A DNA stretch of 38,686 nucleotides, taken from Chloroflexi bacterium OLB15. Lineage in GTDB: Bacteria; Chloroflexota; Anaerolineae; Aggregatilineales; Phototrophicaceae. The translations under genes were made by a program, and so were the position numbers. Position 1 is the stretch's first letter. The number at the start of each line of letters is the position of its first letter. Shown in pieces: positions 16,597 through 24,414 of the stretch. Where the stretch lies: NCBI GenBank assembly GCA_001567085.1, contig LMZS01000054.1, positions 1 to 38,686 of the forward strand. The letters are read 5' to 3'. Below the pieces are notes generated by a model, which saw only the letters and a list, made by a program, of their open reading frames with translations, was not told the origin of the DNA and did not search any database.

Positions 16597-17844
16597 ATGA
16601 GAATCTCAGCTCGTTTATCCCGCTGGCAGATCGTGGTCTTACTTCTGCTGGCCTTGACCGCGCTCGCTGTTGCCCCGGCAGCCGCGCAGGTTGCGCCCTC
16701 CAATCCGGACGCTGACATCATCTTCCCGCCGCCGGTATACACGGTAAGCGGCCAATTCCCGATCATCGGCAATGCTGCTGCTGAAGGCATGTCTAACTAT
16801 TTCCTTGAATTTAGACCCCTTTCAGAATCTGCATTTGATCCTGCGACCACGCCTGAAGCTGGCGTCGCGACCCAGGTTCCAACCTTCTTCCCGGCAGTTC
16901 TGCCCAGCAACACGCCGGTCACTCAAGGCCTGCTCGGCACCTGGGATACCACGCTCATTCCCGATGGCCTCTATGAACTTCGTTTGACCGTCAACCGCAC
17001 TGGCGCAAACCCGATTGTGGTGCTTAGCGGCCCGCTGCGCGTCGTCAACAATCCCGATCCGGTGTTGGTCGCCGTATTTGATCTGTTGGGCATTCCATTC
17101 CCCGGCAGCGGCAGCGCAGTGCCTACCGCAGCGCCGATCATTCCTACGGGCATCCCGACGGCAACGCTTGTCCCAACTGAAGACCCGACACCGCGCGGCA
17201 CGGTGACTACAGCATCCGCCAACGTCCGTACTGGCGACGGCACCAATTTCCCGGCGATTGCTTCGTTGCCACAGGGCGCCGTTGTGAATTTGGTCGGCAT
17301 CAGCAATCAGGGTACTGGCTGGTATCAGGTGCAGTTGCCCAGCGGTGGCTTAGGTTGGATGTCCCCGACGGTGCTGCAAGTGACCGGTGAAACCTCGCGC
17401 TTGCCGCGTATTCAGCCGCCGCCGCCGCCCGCTACCCCAACCTTTACGCCGGTTCCGGCAACCCCCACGCCCGTCACCACCGCTAACCTGGTGGCAGGTA
17501 TCGTCGTTCTGGCGCCTAACCCGCCGGTCTGCGCGCAAACCTTCAACGTCGGCTTTGACGTTGCCAATCTTGGTTCGCAGGCCACTGCTTTCAGCGGCAC
17601 AATTTCGCTGGTAGACACGCACACTGCATCGGGCACGGTACAGGGTTCAACTATCGGTGGTTTCCCTGTGCTTCAACCCGGTCAAACCTTCCGCGTAGAT
17701 ATGCCGCTGACGATCAGCACCTTCTTCAATGAAGAACACACCATCACCCTGACCATTGATCCGCAGGCACAGATCCCCGAAACCACCCGTGCCGATAACG
17801 TTCAGACCACCCGCTACATACTGCAACAGGGTGGCTGCAGTTAA
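16597..17844 (+). CDS. Exported protein with Ig-like, SH3b and CARDB domains
   Basis: A 415-residue secreted protein. The signal peptide (about 1-31) ends near PAAAQ. An Ig-like module (about 38-150) reads PVYTVSGQFPIIG, YFLEFRPL, GTWDTTLIPDGLYELRLTV and is shared with the gene at 18054. A Pro/Thr linker leads to an SH3b domain (about 203-265: ASANVRTGDGTNFPAIASLP, then GWYQVQLPSGGLGWM). A second Pro/Thr-rich linker and a CARDB-type beta-sandwich (about 295-412: DVANLGSQATAFSGT, then IPETTRADNVQ) follow. AAAGGA nine bases before the ATG supports the start. Such modular proteins usually bind wall or surface glycans; the ligand is unknown. It has its own promoter candidate and a downstream hairpin. 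Confidence 0.85.
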   Translation: MRISARLSRWQIVVLLLLALTALAVAPAAAQVAPSNPDADIIFPPPVYTVSGQFPIIGNAAAEGMSNYFLEFRPLSESAFDPATTPEAGVATQVPTFFPAVLPSNTPVTQGLLGTWDTTLIPDGLYELRLTVNRTGANPIVVLSGPLRVVNNPDPVLVAVFDLLGIPFPGSGSAVPTAAPIIPTGIPTATLVPTEDPTPRGTVTTASANVRTGDGTNFPAIASLPQGAVVNLVGISNQGTGWYQVQLPSGGLGWMSPTVLQVTGETSRLPRIQPPPPPATPTFTPVPATPTPVTTANLVAGIVVLAPNPPVCAQTFNVGFDVANLGSQATAFSGTISLVDTHTASGTVQGSTIGGFPVLQPGQTFRVDMPLTISTFFNEEHTITLTIDPQAQIPETTRADNVQTTRYILQQGGCS

Positions 17845-17866
17845 GTTTCTCTGATTTTGAAGGCAG

Positions 17867-17897
17867 CGCGGGCAGATCATCTCTAAATCTGCCCGCG
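17867..17897 (+). terminator. Strong hairpin without U tract after the CARDB gene
   Basis: A perfect 11-bp stem (cgcgggcagat / atctgcccgcg) with a 9-base loop lies 22 bases after the stop. The following bases (ttactgttc) are not a U tract, so it could be a 3' stabilising structure or a factor-assisted terminator. Confidence 0.5.
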
Positions 17898-18053
17898 TTA
17901 CTGTTCAACGTCCGTCCGCCCCCGTTTCATCGCCACACTTCACCCATAAATGAGGGGGCACGGGCGCGCAGGGATAATGTAGGGTAGAAATCAGAGTTTG
18001 CGAAGTTTTCCTCTGCCATAATCATCCCAAATTAAAAACAGGAGAATTTCAAT

Positions 18054-19472
18054 ATGCGTCGCATCTTGTTTTTGTTCAGCTTGCTGCTCATGCTGGCGTT
18101 TGGCACAACCGCCTTCGCCCAGAGCGCCAACCTGAACATTACCAGCCCGCAGGCCACTATCACCGTTAGCGGCGTGGTGGATGTCGTCGGCACCGTGAAC
18201 CCGCCTAATTTACAGGCCTATTTTCTTGAAGTAGCTGAATTTGCGCTTGATCCTGCAAGCGCCTCATGGACGCCGGTCACGCTGCCCGGTCGCGCGCCGG
18301 TAGTTGGCGGCGTGATCGCCCAGTGGGATACCACCATTATCCCCAATGGCGTCTATTCCCTTCGCTTGACGGCATCGCTGACCACTGGCGGCACCGAGCA
18401 GACAATCGTCGGCCCGATCCGCGTGAGCAATACCGCTGGCGCTGAAACCCCGACAGAACCGGAAACCAGCGGCCCCGAAGTTGTGCCTTCGCCCGAAATC
18501 GTGAACCTGCTGCCGCTGAATGTAGGCGGGCATATGGATCAAATGGATTTGACTGCCGCCGAACTCATCGGTGGCGCGGGCATGACCTGGATGAAATTCC
18601 AGATTCGTTATATCAACGGCGATGCCTCGCTTCTGGACGTTGCCCGTGACCGCATCAACTTTGCGCATGAAAACGGCTTCAAAATCCTGCTTAGCATCCC
18701 CGGCGATCTGTACGAGCTGCGCGCCATCGGTCTGGAAACTTATGCCCCGTTGTACGCTGGCTTTGTAGCGCAGGTGGCTGATCTCGGCGCGGATGCTATT
18801 CAGGTGTGGAACGAGCAGAATATTGACCGCGAATGGCCTGCCGAAATGATCAACGGTCAGTCATATGTGTATCTGCTGCGTCAGGCGTATGAAACCATCA
18901 AGTCTGTCAATGAAGAAGTGATGGTCGTCACCGGCGCGCCTGCCCCCACCGGCTTCTTCGGCGGCTGCGGTCAGGGCGGCTGCGACGATAACGTGTACTA
19001 CGACCAGATGGCTTCTTCTGGCGCGGCCAATTATGCTGACTGCATCGGCGTGCACTATAACGAAGGCATCCTGCCGCCTACCGCGCAAGGTGGTGACCCG
19101 CGTGGCGAATACCCGACCCGTTACCTGCCGCTGATGATCCAGCGCGCAGCGTATCCGTTCTCGGTGCGCGGCACGCCCATGCCGTTGTGCTTCAGCGAAA
19201 TCGGCTACTTGAGCGGCGAAGGCTTCCCTGCGCTTCCCGCCCCGTTTGCATGGGCTGCTGGTACTTCGGTGCAGGAACAGGCCGAGTGGCTGCGTGACGC
19301 TGTCGTTGTCGCCTCCACGCAAGACGACGCTGAAATTGACCTGTTCATTATCTTCAATGTGGACTTTGATCGCTTCGTAGATGACGATCCGCAGGGCGGC
19401 TTTGCGATCATCCGTCCCGATGGCAGTTGCCCTGCTTGCGATACTATCGCCACCTTGAAATCAACGCCCTGA
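18054..19472 (+). CDS. Exported protein with Ig-like module and glycoside-hydrolase-like TIM barrel
   Basis: A 472-residue secreted protein. The signal peptide (about 1-23) ends near TAFAQ. The Ig-like module (about 25-130: ITVSGVVDVVGTVNPP, YFLEVAEFAL, AQWDTTIIPNGVYSLRLTA) matches that of the gene at 16597. After a short Pro/Glu linker comes a (beta/alpha)8-like domain (about 155-470) resembling cellulase-superfamily glycosidases: GMTWMKFQIRY, ENGFKILLSIPG, IQVWNEQNIDREWP with the Asn-Glu pair at the acid/base position, and LCFSEIGYLSG as a plausible nucleophile strand. It also has a small Cys/Gly loop (GGCGQGGCDD). AGGAGAA precedes the ATG. Glycan hydrolysis is inferred; the substrate is unknown. 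Confidence 0.83.
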   Translation: MRRILFLFSLLLMLAFGTTAFAQSANLNITSPQATITVSGVVDVVGTVNPPNLQAYFLEVAEFALDPASASWTPVTLPGRAPVVGGVIAQWDTTIIPNGVYSLRLTASLTTGGTEQTIVGPIRVSNTAGAETPTEPETSGPEVVPSPEIVNLLPLNVGGHMDQMDLTAAELIGGAGMTWMKFQIRYINGDASLLDVARDRINFAHENGFKILLSIPGDLYELRAIGLETYAPLYAGFVAQVADLGADAIQVWNEQNIDREWPAEMINGQSYVYLLRQAYETIKSVNEEVMVVTGAPAPTGFFGGCGQGGCDDNVYYDQMASSGAANYADCIGVHYNEGILPPTAQGGDPRGEYPTRYLPLMIQRAAYPFSVRGTPMPLCFSEIGYLSGEGFPALPAPFAWAAGTSVQEQAEWLRDAVVVASTQDDAEIDLFIIFNVDFDRFVDDDPQGGFAIIRPDGSCPACDTIATLKSTP

Positions 19473-19492
19473 TCTTTGCGCTGTCCATGCTC

Positions 19493-19530
19493 AAAACTGC
19501 CTTCTCCCCCGTGAGAGGGCAGTTTTTTTT
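19493..19530 (+). terminator. Rho-independent terminator
   Basis: The stem aaaactgccttctc / gagagggcagtttt has one wobble, a short loop and a run of eight T residues, 20 bases after the stop of the glycosidase-like gene. Confidence 0.9.
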
Positions 19531-19601
19531 ATGCCTTCAAAGCCCCTCAGCCGCTGCAAAAAAGGGCGAAAAGCTGTTTTCCGCCGTATTCCCAACGTAC
19601 T

Positions 19602-19630
19602 TTGTCCAACGTCACACCATGTGCTAAACT
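19602..19630 (+). promoter_or_regulatory. Candidate promoter of the LysM/lamin-tail gene
   Basis: TTGTCC and TAAACT are 17 bases apart, about 50 bases before the ATG at 19679 and just after a strong terminator, so a new transcription unit must begin here. Confidence 0.4.
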
Positions 19631-19678
19631 CCGAAACTTATTGACTGTCGTACCATAGTTGAAACGGGCGGAGCGCAC

Positions 19679-20734
19679 ATGCGGCGGAGTTCATCACTCC
19701 TTTTCATTCTAATCAATATTCTCGTCTCGCTTGGCGTCGTCCTCATCGCGATTTCTCTGCTCAACAACAGCCGCCCTCAAGAGTCATCACAAAGCCCGAT
19801 GGTTATCACTGTGCCCGTAGTGATCACCACCACACCCAACCCGAATGCTGGCCCGACGCTGATGGTGATCACCGCCACCCTGCCCGCCGGAGTAGTGCAG
19901 CTTCCCACCAACATCATCAATGAAATTGAACAGCAAACGTCAGGCACGCTCAGCGCCTTGCCCACGCTGGATCAAACTCAGCTTGCGGACGGCACAACCA
20001 GCCCCTTACTGGCTTCTGCTGCCACCGCGCTGCCTCAGAACTGTATTCCCGTCACGCTGGAATCGGGTGATACGCCGGCTGGCCTCTCCGTTGAATATGA
20101 TGTCAGCGTGTTCGATATTCTCGCGGTCAACGGCCTCAGCGAAGAAGACGCCGCATTCCTGCAAATCGGCCAGTCATTGATCATCCCGCTGGAAGGCTGC
20201 CCGCTAACTGCGCTGGCGATTGCCGCCACCGAAACCGGCACGTTCGAGCCAACCGCGACCATTTCGCCAACGCCTAGTAACACTTCGCAGTACACCGATA
20301 CGCCAGAATCGACGGCCACCTCCACCAGCTTGCCTACCGAAACGCCGTCTTCCAGCCCCACGCCGACGGGCACCTTCACGCCTAGCCATACGCCAACCTC
20401 CACGCTGCCACCTACCGCCGCTAACGCGCAGGTTGCCATCGTCCGCATCGTTGATCCCGGCAATATCACCGCCGAAGCCGTTGAAATTCGCAATAATGGC
20501 CCGGTTGTCGATCTCTCTGGCTGGTCGCTGCGCGATAACGACGGCAATAATTTCGTATTCCCGAACGAGCGCCGCCTGTTTCAGGGTGGGCAGCTCACCA
20601 TTTTTACCCGCGTGGGTGACGATACGCCTATCGCCCTTTACTGGGATCGTGAACAGGCCGCCTTCTCATCGGGCGAATCAGTGACCTTAACCGACCGCGA
20701 AGGCCGGGCGCAAAGCGTTTTCACGGTGCCTTGA
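19679..20734 (+). CDS. Membrane-anchored LysM and lamin-tail domain protein
   Basis: A 351-residue protein. One N-terminal hydrophobic segment (about 6-28) with preceding Arg residues is a signal anchor or signal peptide. A Val/Thr-rich extracellular stretch follows, then a LysM-like peptidoglycan-binding domain (about 120-175: CIPVTLESGDTPAGLSVEYD, ILAVNGLSEEDAAFLQIGQS, LIIPLEGC). A Thr/Ser/Pro linker of about 60 residues (TPSSSPTPTGTFTPSHTPTS) leads to a lamin-tail-like beta-sandwich (about 255-351: VEIRNNGPVVDLSGWSLRDN, then SGESVTLTDREG). GGAG precedes the ATG. The architecture suggests a wall-bound surface protein. Its stop sits two bases before the next start, so the DUF1992 gene is co-transcribed. 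Confidence 0.85.
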   Translation: MRRSSSLLFILINILVSLGVVLIAISLLNNSRPQESSQSPMVITVPVVITTTPNPNAGPTLMVITATLPAGVVQLPTNIINEIEQQTSGTLSALPTLDQTQLADGTTSPLLASAATALPQNCIPVTLESGDTPAGLSVEYDVSVFDILAVNGLSEEDAAFLQIGQSLIIPLEGCPLTALAIAATETGTFEPTATISPTPSNTSQYTDTPESTATSTSLPTETPSSSPTPTGTFTPSHTPTSTLPPTAANAQVAIVRIVDPGNITAEAVEIRNNGPVVDLSGWSLRDNDGNNFVFPNERRLFQGGQLTIFTRVGDDTPIALYWDREQAAFSSGESVTLTDREGRAQSVFTVP

Positions 20735-20736
20735 AA

Positions 20737-21183
20737 ATGACCTTTCTAGATGACGCGATCCGCGATGCGATGGACAACGGAGCCTTTGATGACTTGCCTG
20801 GCGCTGGCAAGCCGATCAACTTTGAAGATGAGGCGCATACCCCTGAACACCTGCGTATGGCTCATAAGGTGCTGCGCGATAACGACCTGGCGCCAGACTG
20901 GATTCTAGAGAGCAAGTCGCTCGACCAGTCCCGCGAGTCCATCGTTCTGAAGCTCAAGCGCGCGCAAAGCCGCCGCCGCGCGGGGCTGGACTCCGCCTCA
21001 CGCAGCTACACCCCGGCGCAGGATCGCGCTGAAACCGAACGCCAGTGGCGCTACAACCTGGAAACCATCCGCGCCGCCGCCGCCGAACATAACCGCCGCA
21101 TCCTGACCTTCAACCTCAAAGCGCCCGCCGGAGTCGCTCATAAAACCATGATTGACATTGAAGCATTACTGCGAGAATCGTAA
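20737..21183 (+). CDS. DUF1992 (DnaJ-C28 conserved domain) protein
   Basis: A 148-residue cytoplasmic protein of the DUF1992 family, named for the conserved region of the DnaJ homologue C28. The diagnostic N-terminal stretch is present: FLDDAIRDAMDNGAFDDLPG, then GKPI. The remainder is helical and highly charged (LKLKRAQSRRRAGLD), which is normal for the family. The ATG at 20737 follows the upstream stop by two bases; a TTG at 20731 overlaps that stop and is less likely. The molecular function is not established. Its link to the upstream exported LysM protein appears to be transcriptional only. Confidence 0.85.
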   Translation: MTFLDDAIRDAMDNGAFDDLPGAGKPINFEDEAHTPEHLRMAHKVLRDNDLAPDWILESKSLDQSRESIVLKLKRAQSRRRAGLDSASRSYTPAQDRAETERQWRYNLETIRAAAAEHNRRILTFNLKAPAGVAHKTMIDIEALLRES

Positions 21184-21540
21184 CCTCACCAGTCATTCCG
21201 CGTTCGCCAGGATCAAAATTCCGCTGTTTTCGCAGCGCGGCGCGCCAAAATTCAGATGCGTTCAACCTGCTTTAGCAGCTATTTCCAGCTCGACAGTTCA
21301 AGCGTTGGGCGTTGAAATACTTTTCTTTCCTTCGGGGCTTTGCCCGCTTTTCCGCCCCTCGCGGAGAGAGGAATGAGAGGAAATAAACGCCGCATCATCC
21401 GCCCTCAGCATCCTCAAATTAAAAATAGTCGGCAAACCGTTTCTATGATGCGCCCCATAAGGACTTTCGGGCGGGTTGCGCGGGTCAGCCCTCGTGCGTC
21501 TATAATTACGCGCATGAGAACGAACCGGTCAGCAAGCAAA
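21184..21540 (+). promoter_or_regulatory. Intergenic region with candidate promoter for the diheme gene
   Basis: No gene is seen here. TATAAT stands at 21501-21506 with a poor -35 (TTGCGC, 21476-21481, 19-base spacer). Transcription from it would begin close to 21513, so the frame that is open from 21340 cannot all be translated from this transcript. A short CGGG/CCCG hairpin near 21335-21348 is too weak to call a terminator. Confidence 0.4.
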
Positions 21541-23349
21541 ATGAAGCGTATCATCGGGGCAGGCCTGTTTCTGGCGCTGCTGGCGTTTTGCCTGCTGCTG
21601 CCTGGCAAACAGCCGCTGCCCGCCATCGCGCAAACAGTTTCAACCTCAACGCCGCTGCCGCTGTTCGCGCTGCCGAACGCCAATTTTGAACCCGGCTATG
21701 TCAGCCAGTCGTTGGCGCTGATGCCTTCGGACGGGCGCACCATCGTTGCCGCCAACATGCTTTCAGACAGCATCACCATTTTCGCGCCTGTGCTTGACCT
21801 GATTTACGCGGAAGTGGACGTAGGCAGTGAACCGCGCGCGGTAGCGATTACGCCGGACAGCCGCCGTGCGGTGGTTGCCAATCATGGCGATAACACCCTG
21901 AGCATCGTAAACCTTGAAAATTTCGCTGAAGCCTTTGTAGAACGCACAGTTGATCTGGGCGGCGTAGGCGCAGTGAGCGTGGTGGCTGGCGATAACGCGC
22001 TGGCATATGTGGCGCTGCAAATAAGCGGCGAGATAGTCGGCATCAACCTGCTCACGGGTCAAATTACAACCCGCATCCCCACCCCGCCGATGCCCACCGG
22101 GCTGGCGCTGTGGGGCGAATTTATCTACGTCACCCATTTTCAAAGCGGCGAGTTCAGCCTGATATATTTGCCTCAGGGGCGGGTGGCGCAAACCGTTTCT
22201 ACAGGCGTGGATAGCGGTATCTCAGCGGCAGTTGCGCTGGATATTACGCGCGGGATGGTTTACCTGCCGCAAACGCAGTTGAACACATCTGCGGCTAACC
22301 TGACCTATGACCGTATCGCCCAACCGGTTGTAAGCGTGCTGAATTTGCGGGAAATGCAGGCGCAGCCCGCAGAGCAAATCAATCTGACGACGGCGGGGCG
22401 GCCTGTAAACATGCCGTTTGCGGTAGCGCTGGATCGCTTTAGCAGGCGGCTGTACGTTGCCAATGCTGGCAGCAACGACGTGAGCGTTGTGGATTTGAAC
22501 ACCGGCTTTGTGCGCGGGCATGTTGATGTAGGGACAAACCCGCGCGGGCTGCTGCTGAACGTGGATCACTCGCGGTTATATGTTCACAATGTGCTGGAAA
22601 ATACCGTTTCAGTTGTGAACCCTAATACGCTGGAAGTGCTGGAAAATTACCCGATCAGTCAGGTGGCGGTGCCTGCTGATGAGCTTATCGGGCAGACCTA
22701 TTTTAACAGCGCCTCGAATCCGTTGATGGCGGCGGGCAGCGCAGTGAGCTGCGCGACCTGCCATTTTGACGGCTTAAGCGATGGGCGGGTGTGGCATGGC
22801 TTTGGCGATGAACCCCTGAACACGCCGGTATTATTCGGCTTGCCGGAAACACCGCCCTATCGTTGGGACGGATCATGGGACGAGCTGGCCGATATTGAGA
22901 TTAAAATTCGGGGCTGGCAAGCAGGCACAGGGCTTATTACCGATATGCCTTCGCCACTTGAACACAGCAACATCCATGCCGGGCTTTCGCCTGAGCTGGA
23001 TGCGCTGACCAACTATCTGATCGCGCTGACCCCGCCGCAAAACCTGAACGTATTAGACGCGGCACAGGTGCAGCGCGGGCAGGAAGTTTTTGAAACGCAA
23101 AACTGTTCCTCGTGCCATGTGGGAACAGTAGGCACAGATTTGAATATTTATGATGTGGGAACAGGCGGAGGATTTGATACGCCCAGCCTGCGCTGGCTGT
23201 GGTTAAGCGCGCCCTATTTCCACGATGGCAGCGCGGAAACGCTGGCTGAAGTATTTGAACTGCCGGGAGAGCATCAGTTGATTTTTGAGGTTGCGCCAGA
23301 CGATATTGATGCGCTGGTTCAGTTTTTGCTCTCGCTGCCCGCCAGTTAG
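21541..23349 (+). CDS. Exported beta-propeller protein fused to a diheme cytochrome domain
   Basis: A 602-residue protein from the ATG at 21541, which gives a clean signal peptide (MKRIIGAGLFLALLAFCLLL, cleavage near AIAQ); an ATG at 21514 is possible. Residues about 45-390 form a YVTN/lactonase-type seven-bladed propeller (AVAITPDSRRAVVANHGDNT, LYVANAGSNDVSVVDLNTG, LYVHNVLENTVSVVNP). The C-terminal part is a diheme domain like cytochrome c peroxidase/MauG relatives, with covalent haem sites CATCH (about 402-406) and CSSCH (about 522-526) and the family segment TPSLRWLWLSAPYFHDGSAE. It should act outside the membrane in electron transfer or peroxide/cofactor chemistry; which of these cannot be told. 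Both CXXCH motifs are intact. Confidence 0.85.
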   Translation: MKRIIGAGLFLALLAFCLLLPGKQPLPAIAQTVSTSTPLPLFALPNANFEPGYVSQSLALMPSDGRTIVAANMLSDSITIFAPVLDLIYAEVDVGSEPRAVAITPDSRRAVVANHGDNTLSIVNLENFAEAFVERTVDLGGVGAVSVVAGDNALAYVALQISGEIVGINLLTGQITTRIPTPPMPTGLALWGEFIYVTHFQSGEFSLIYLPQGRVAQTVSTGVDSGISAAVALDITRGMVYLPQTQLNTSAANLTYDRIAQPVVSVLNLREMQAQPAEQINLTTAGRPVNMPFAVALDRFSRRLYVANAGSNDVSVVDLNTGFVRGHVDVGTNPRGLLLNVDHSRLYVHNVLENTVSVVNPNTLEVLENYPISQVAVPADELIGQTYFNSASNPLMAAGSAVSCATCHFDGLSDGRVWHGFGDEPLNTPVLFGLPETPPYRWDGSWDELADIEIKIRGWQAGTGLITDMPSPLEHSNIHAGLSPELDALTNYLIALTPPQNLNVLDAAQVQRGQEVFETQNCSSCHVGTVGTDLNIYDVGTGGGFDTPSLRWLWLSAPYFHDGSAETLAEVFELPGEHQLIFEVAPDDIDALVQFLLSLPAS

Positions 23350-23506
23350 TACCCCTGCCAGTGGAATCTCCAACCGTACCGGATGGCAGAACTCCCCTTT
23401 AAGGCGTAAATATCTGAAAAGCTGCCGTTCAGATCGCCCGCTGCCCAGCTGCGTTGTTGAACTTCTGGTTTATTTCGCATACCCTATTCAAAATAGAATT
23501 TAACTC

Positions 23507-23571
23507 TTGCTAACTTTTGGGTCAGGCAGTATATTTACGATGAGGATAAGCATAATTATTTGCATCTCCGT
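23507..23571 (+). promoter_or_regulatory. Promoter and possible operator of the DtxR-type gene
   Basis: TTGCTA (23507-23512) and TATATT (23530-23535) have a 17-base spacer, placing the start near 23542. The short leader contains the AT palindrome ATAATTAT (23552-23559) inside an imperfect dyad. Autoregulation by the encoded metal-dependent repressor would be typical of the family but is only inferred. Confidence 0.4.
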
Positions 23572-23586
23572 ATATAAGGAATGGTA

Positions 23587-24273
23587 ATGAGCGCTAGCCC
23601 CGCGATGCAAGAGTATCTGGCAGAGGCCTACCGCATTGCCTACTATCAGGATAACAACCCGTATATTTCCACCTCGGCACTGGCCGATGTGATGCACGTT
23701 TCCGCCCCGGCCGTAACGCGTATGGTGCAGCGTTTGCGAGACGCCGGGTATCTGGAGCATGAGCCGTATCGCGGCATTATGCTCACCCCGCTAGGTGAAC
23801 AGTCTGCGCTGCAAAGTATTCGCCGTCACCGTCTGGTTGAGGTGTTTCTGGTCAATGTGATGAAGTTTGGCTGGGAAGAAGTGCATGACGCGGCTGATAC
23901 GCTAGGCGAAAGTGTGACCGATGCAGTCGTTGACCGCATGGAAATGATGGCGGAATTTCCGCGTCGCTGCCCGCATGGCGAGCCAATCCCTTCGGCAGAT
24001 GGCGATATGCCCCGCGTGCGCGATTTTCCGCTTAATGAGCAGGCGCCGGGGGGAACTTTCGCCATTAGCCGCGTCAATACCCATGATGCTGACAAGCTGA
24101 AATATCTGGGCGAGATGGGGCTAAAGCCCGGCGCGCAGTTCGTGTTAAACAGCCGCGCGCCTTTCAACGGCCCGATTCAGTTGTCTATTCACGGCGAAAC
24201 GCTGGTGATCGGTCACGAATTGGGCGGGGTACTGCGGGTGTGCAGCCCTGAGGAATTTGATCTGAAGCGGTAG
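23587..24273 (+). CDS. DtxR/MntR family metal-dependent transcriptional regulator
   Basis: A 228-residue cytoplasmic repressor-type protein with a winged helix at the N-terminus (about 5-62: EYLAEAYRIAYYQDNNPYIS, LADVMHVSAPAVTRMVQRL, GYLEHEPYRGIMLTPLG). The dimerisation and metal-binding domain follows (about 63-140) with RRHRLVEVFLVNVM, EEVHDAADTLGESVTDAVVDRM and CPHGEPIP, where Glu, His and Cys are the usual ligands. A FeoA/SH3-like domain closes it (about 150-225). Members sense Fe2+ or Mn2+ and control metal uptake; which metal is not clear. AAGGA is seven bases before the ATG at 23587 but only one base before the ATG at 23581, which decides the start. No metal transporter lies next to it. 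Confidence 0.92.
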   Translation: MSASPAMQEYLAEAYRIAYYQDNNPYISTSALADVMHVSAPAVTRMVQRLRDAGYLEHEPYRGIMLTPLGEQSALQSIRRHRLVEVFLVNVMKFGWEEVHDAADTLGESVTDAVVDRMEMMAEFPRRCPHGEPIPSADGDMPRVRDFPLNEQAPGGTFAISRVNTHDADKLKYLGEMGLKPGAQFVLNSRAPFNGPIQLSIHGETLVIGHELGGVLRVCSPEEFDLKR

Positions 24274-24298
24274 GTAGGCCAATAAAGACAGATGAAAT

Positions 24299-24333
24299 AA
24301 AAAAGCGAGACGCGCCACGCATCTCGCTTTTTT
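24299..24333. terminator. Bidirectional terminator between convergent genes
   Basis: A perfect 12-bp stem (aaaaaagcgaga / tctcgctttttt) with an 11-base loop has T runs on both strands. It lies between the DtxR-type gene and the DsbA-FKBP gene, which converge. Confidence 0.92.
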
Positions 24334-24414
24334 GCTGGCTTTTACCCTGTAGGCACAATCAGGCAGGAAGGGCGCGCGTACATGCGCCCCTTGCCAGTAA
24401 CGCGCGAAAGCTGG

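Noticed and set aside
19641..19667. TTGACT followed by CATAGT upstream of the LysM gene
   Set aside because: The spacing is far too short for a sigma-70 promoter; the pair at 19602/19625 fits better.
21340..21540. N-terminal extension of the propeller/diheme protein
   Set aside because: It would place a signal peptide 67 residues inside the protein and includes the TATAAT box; an ATG with a normal signal peptide follows at 21541.
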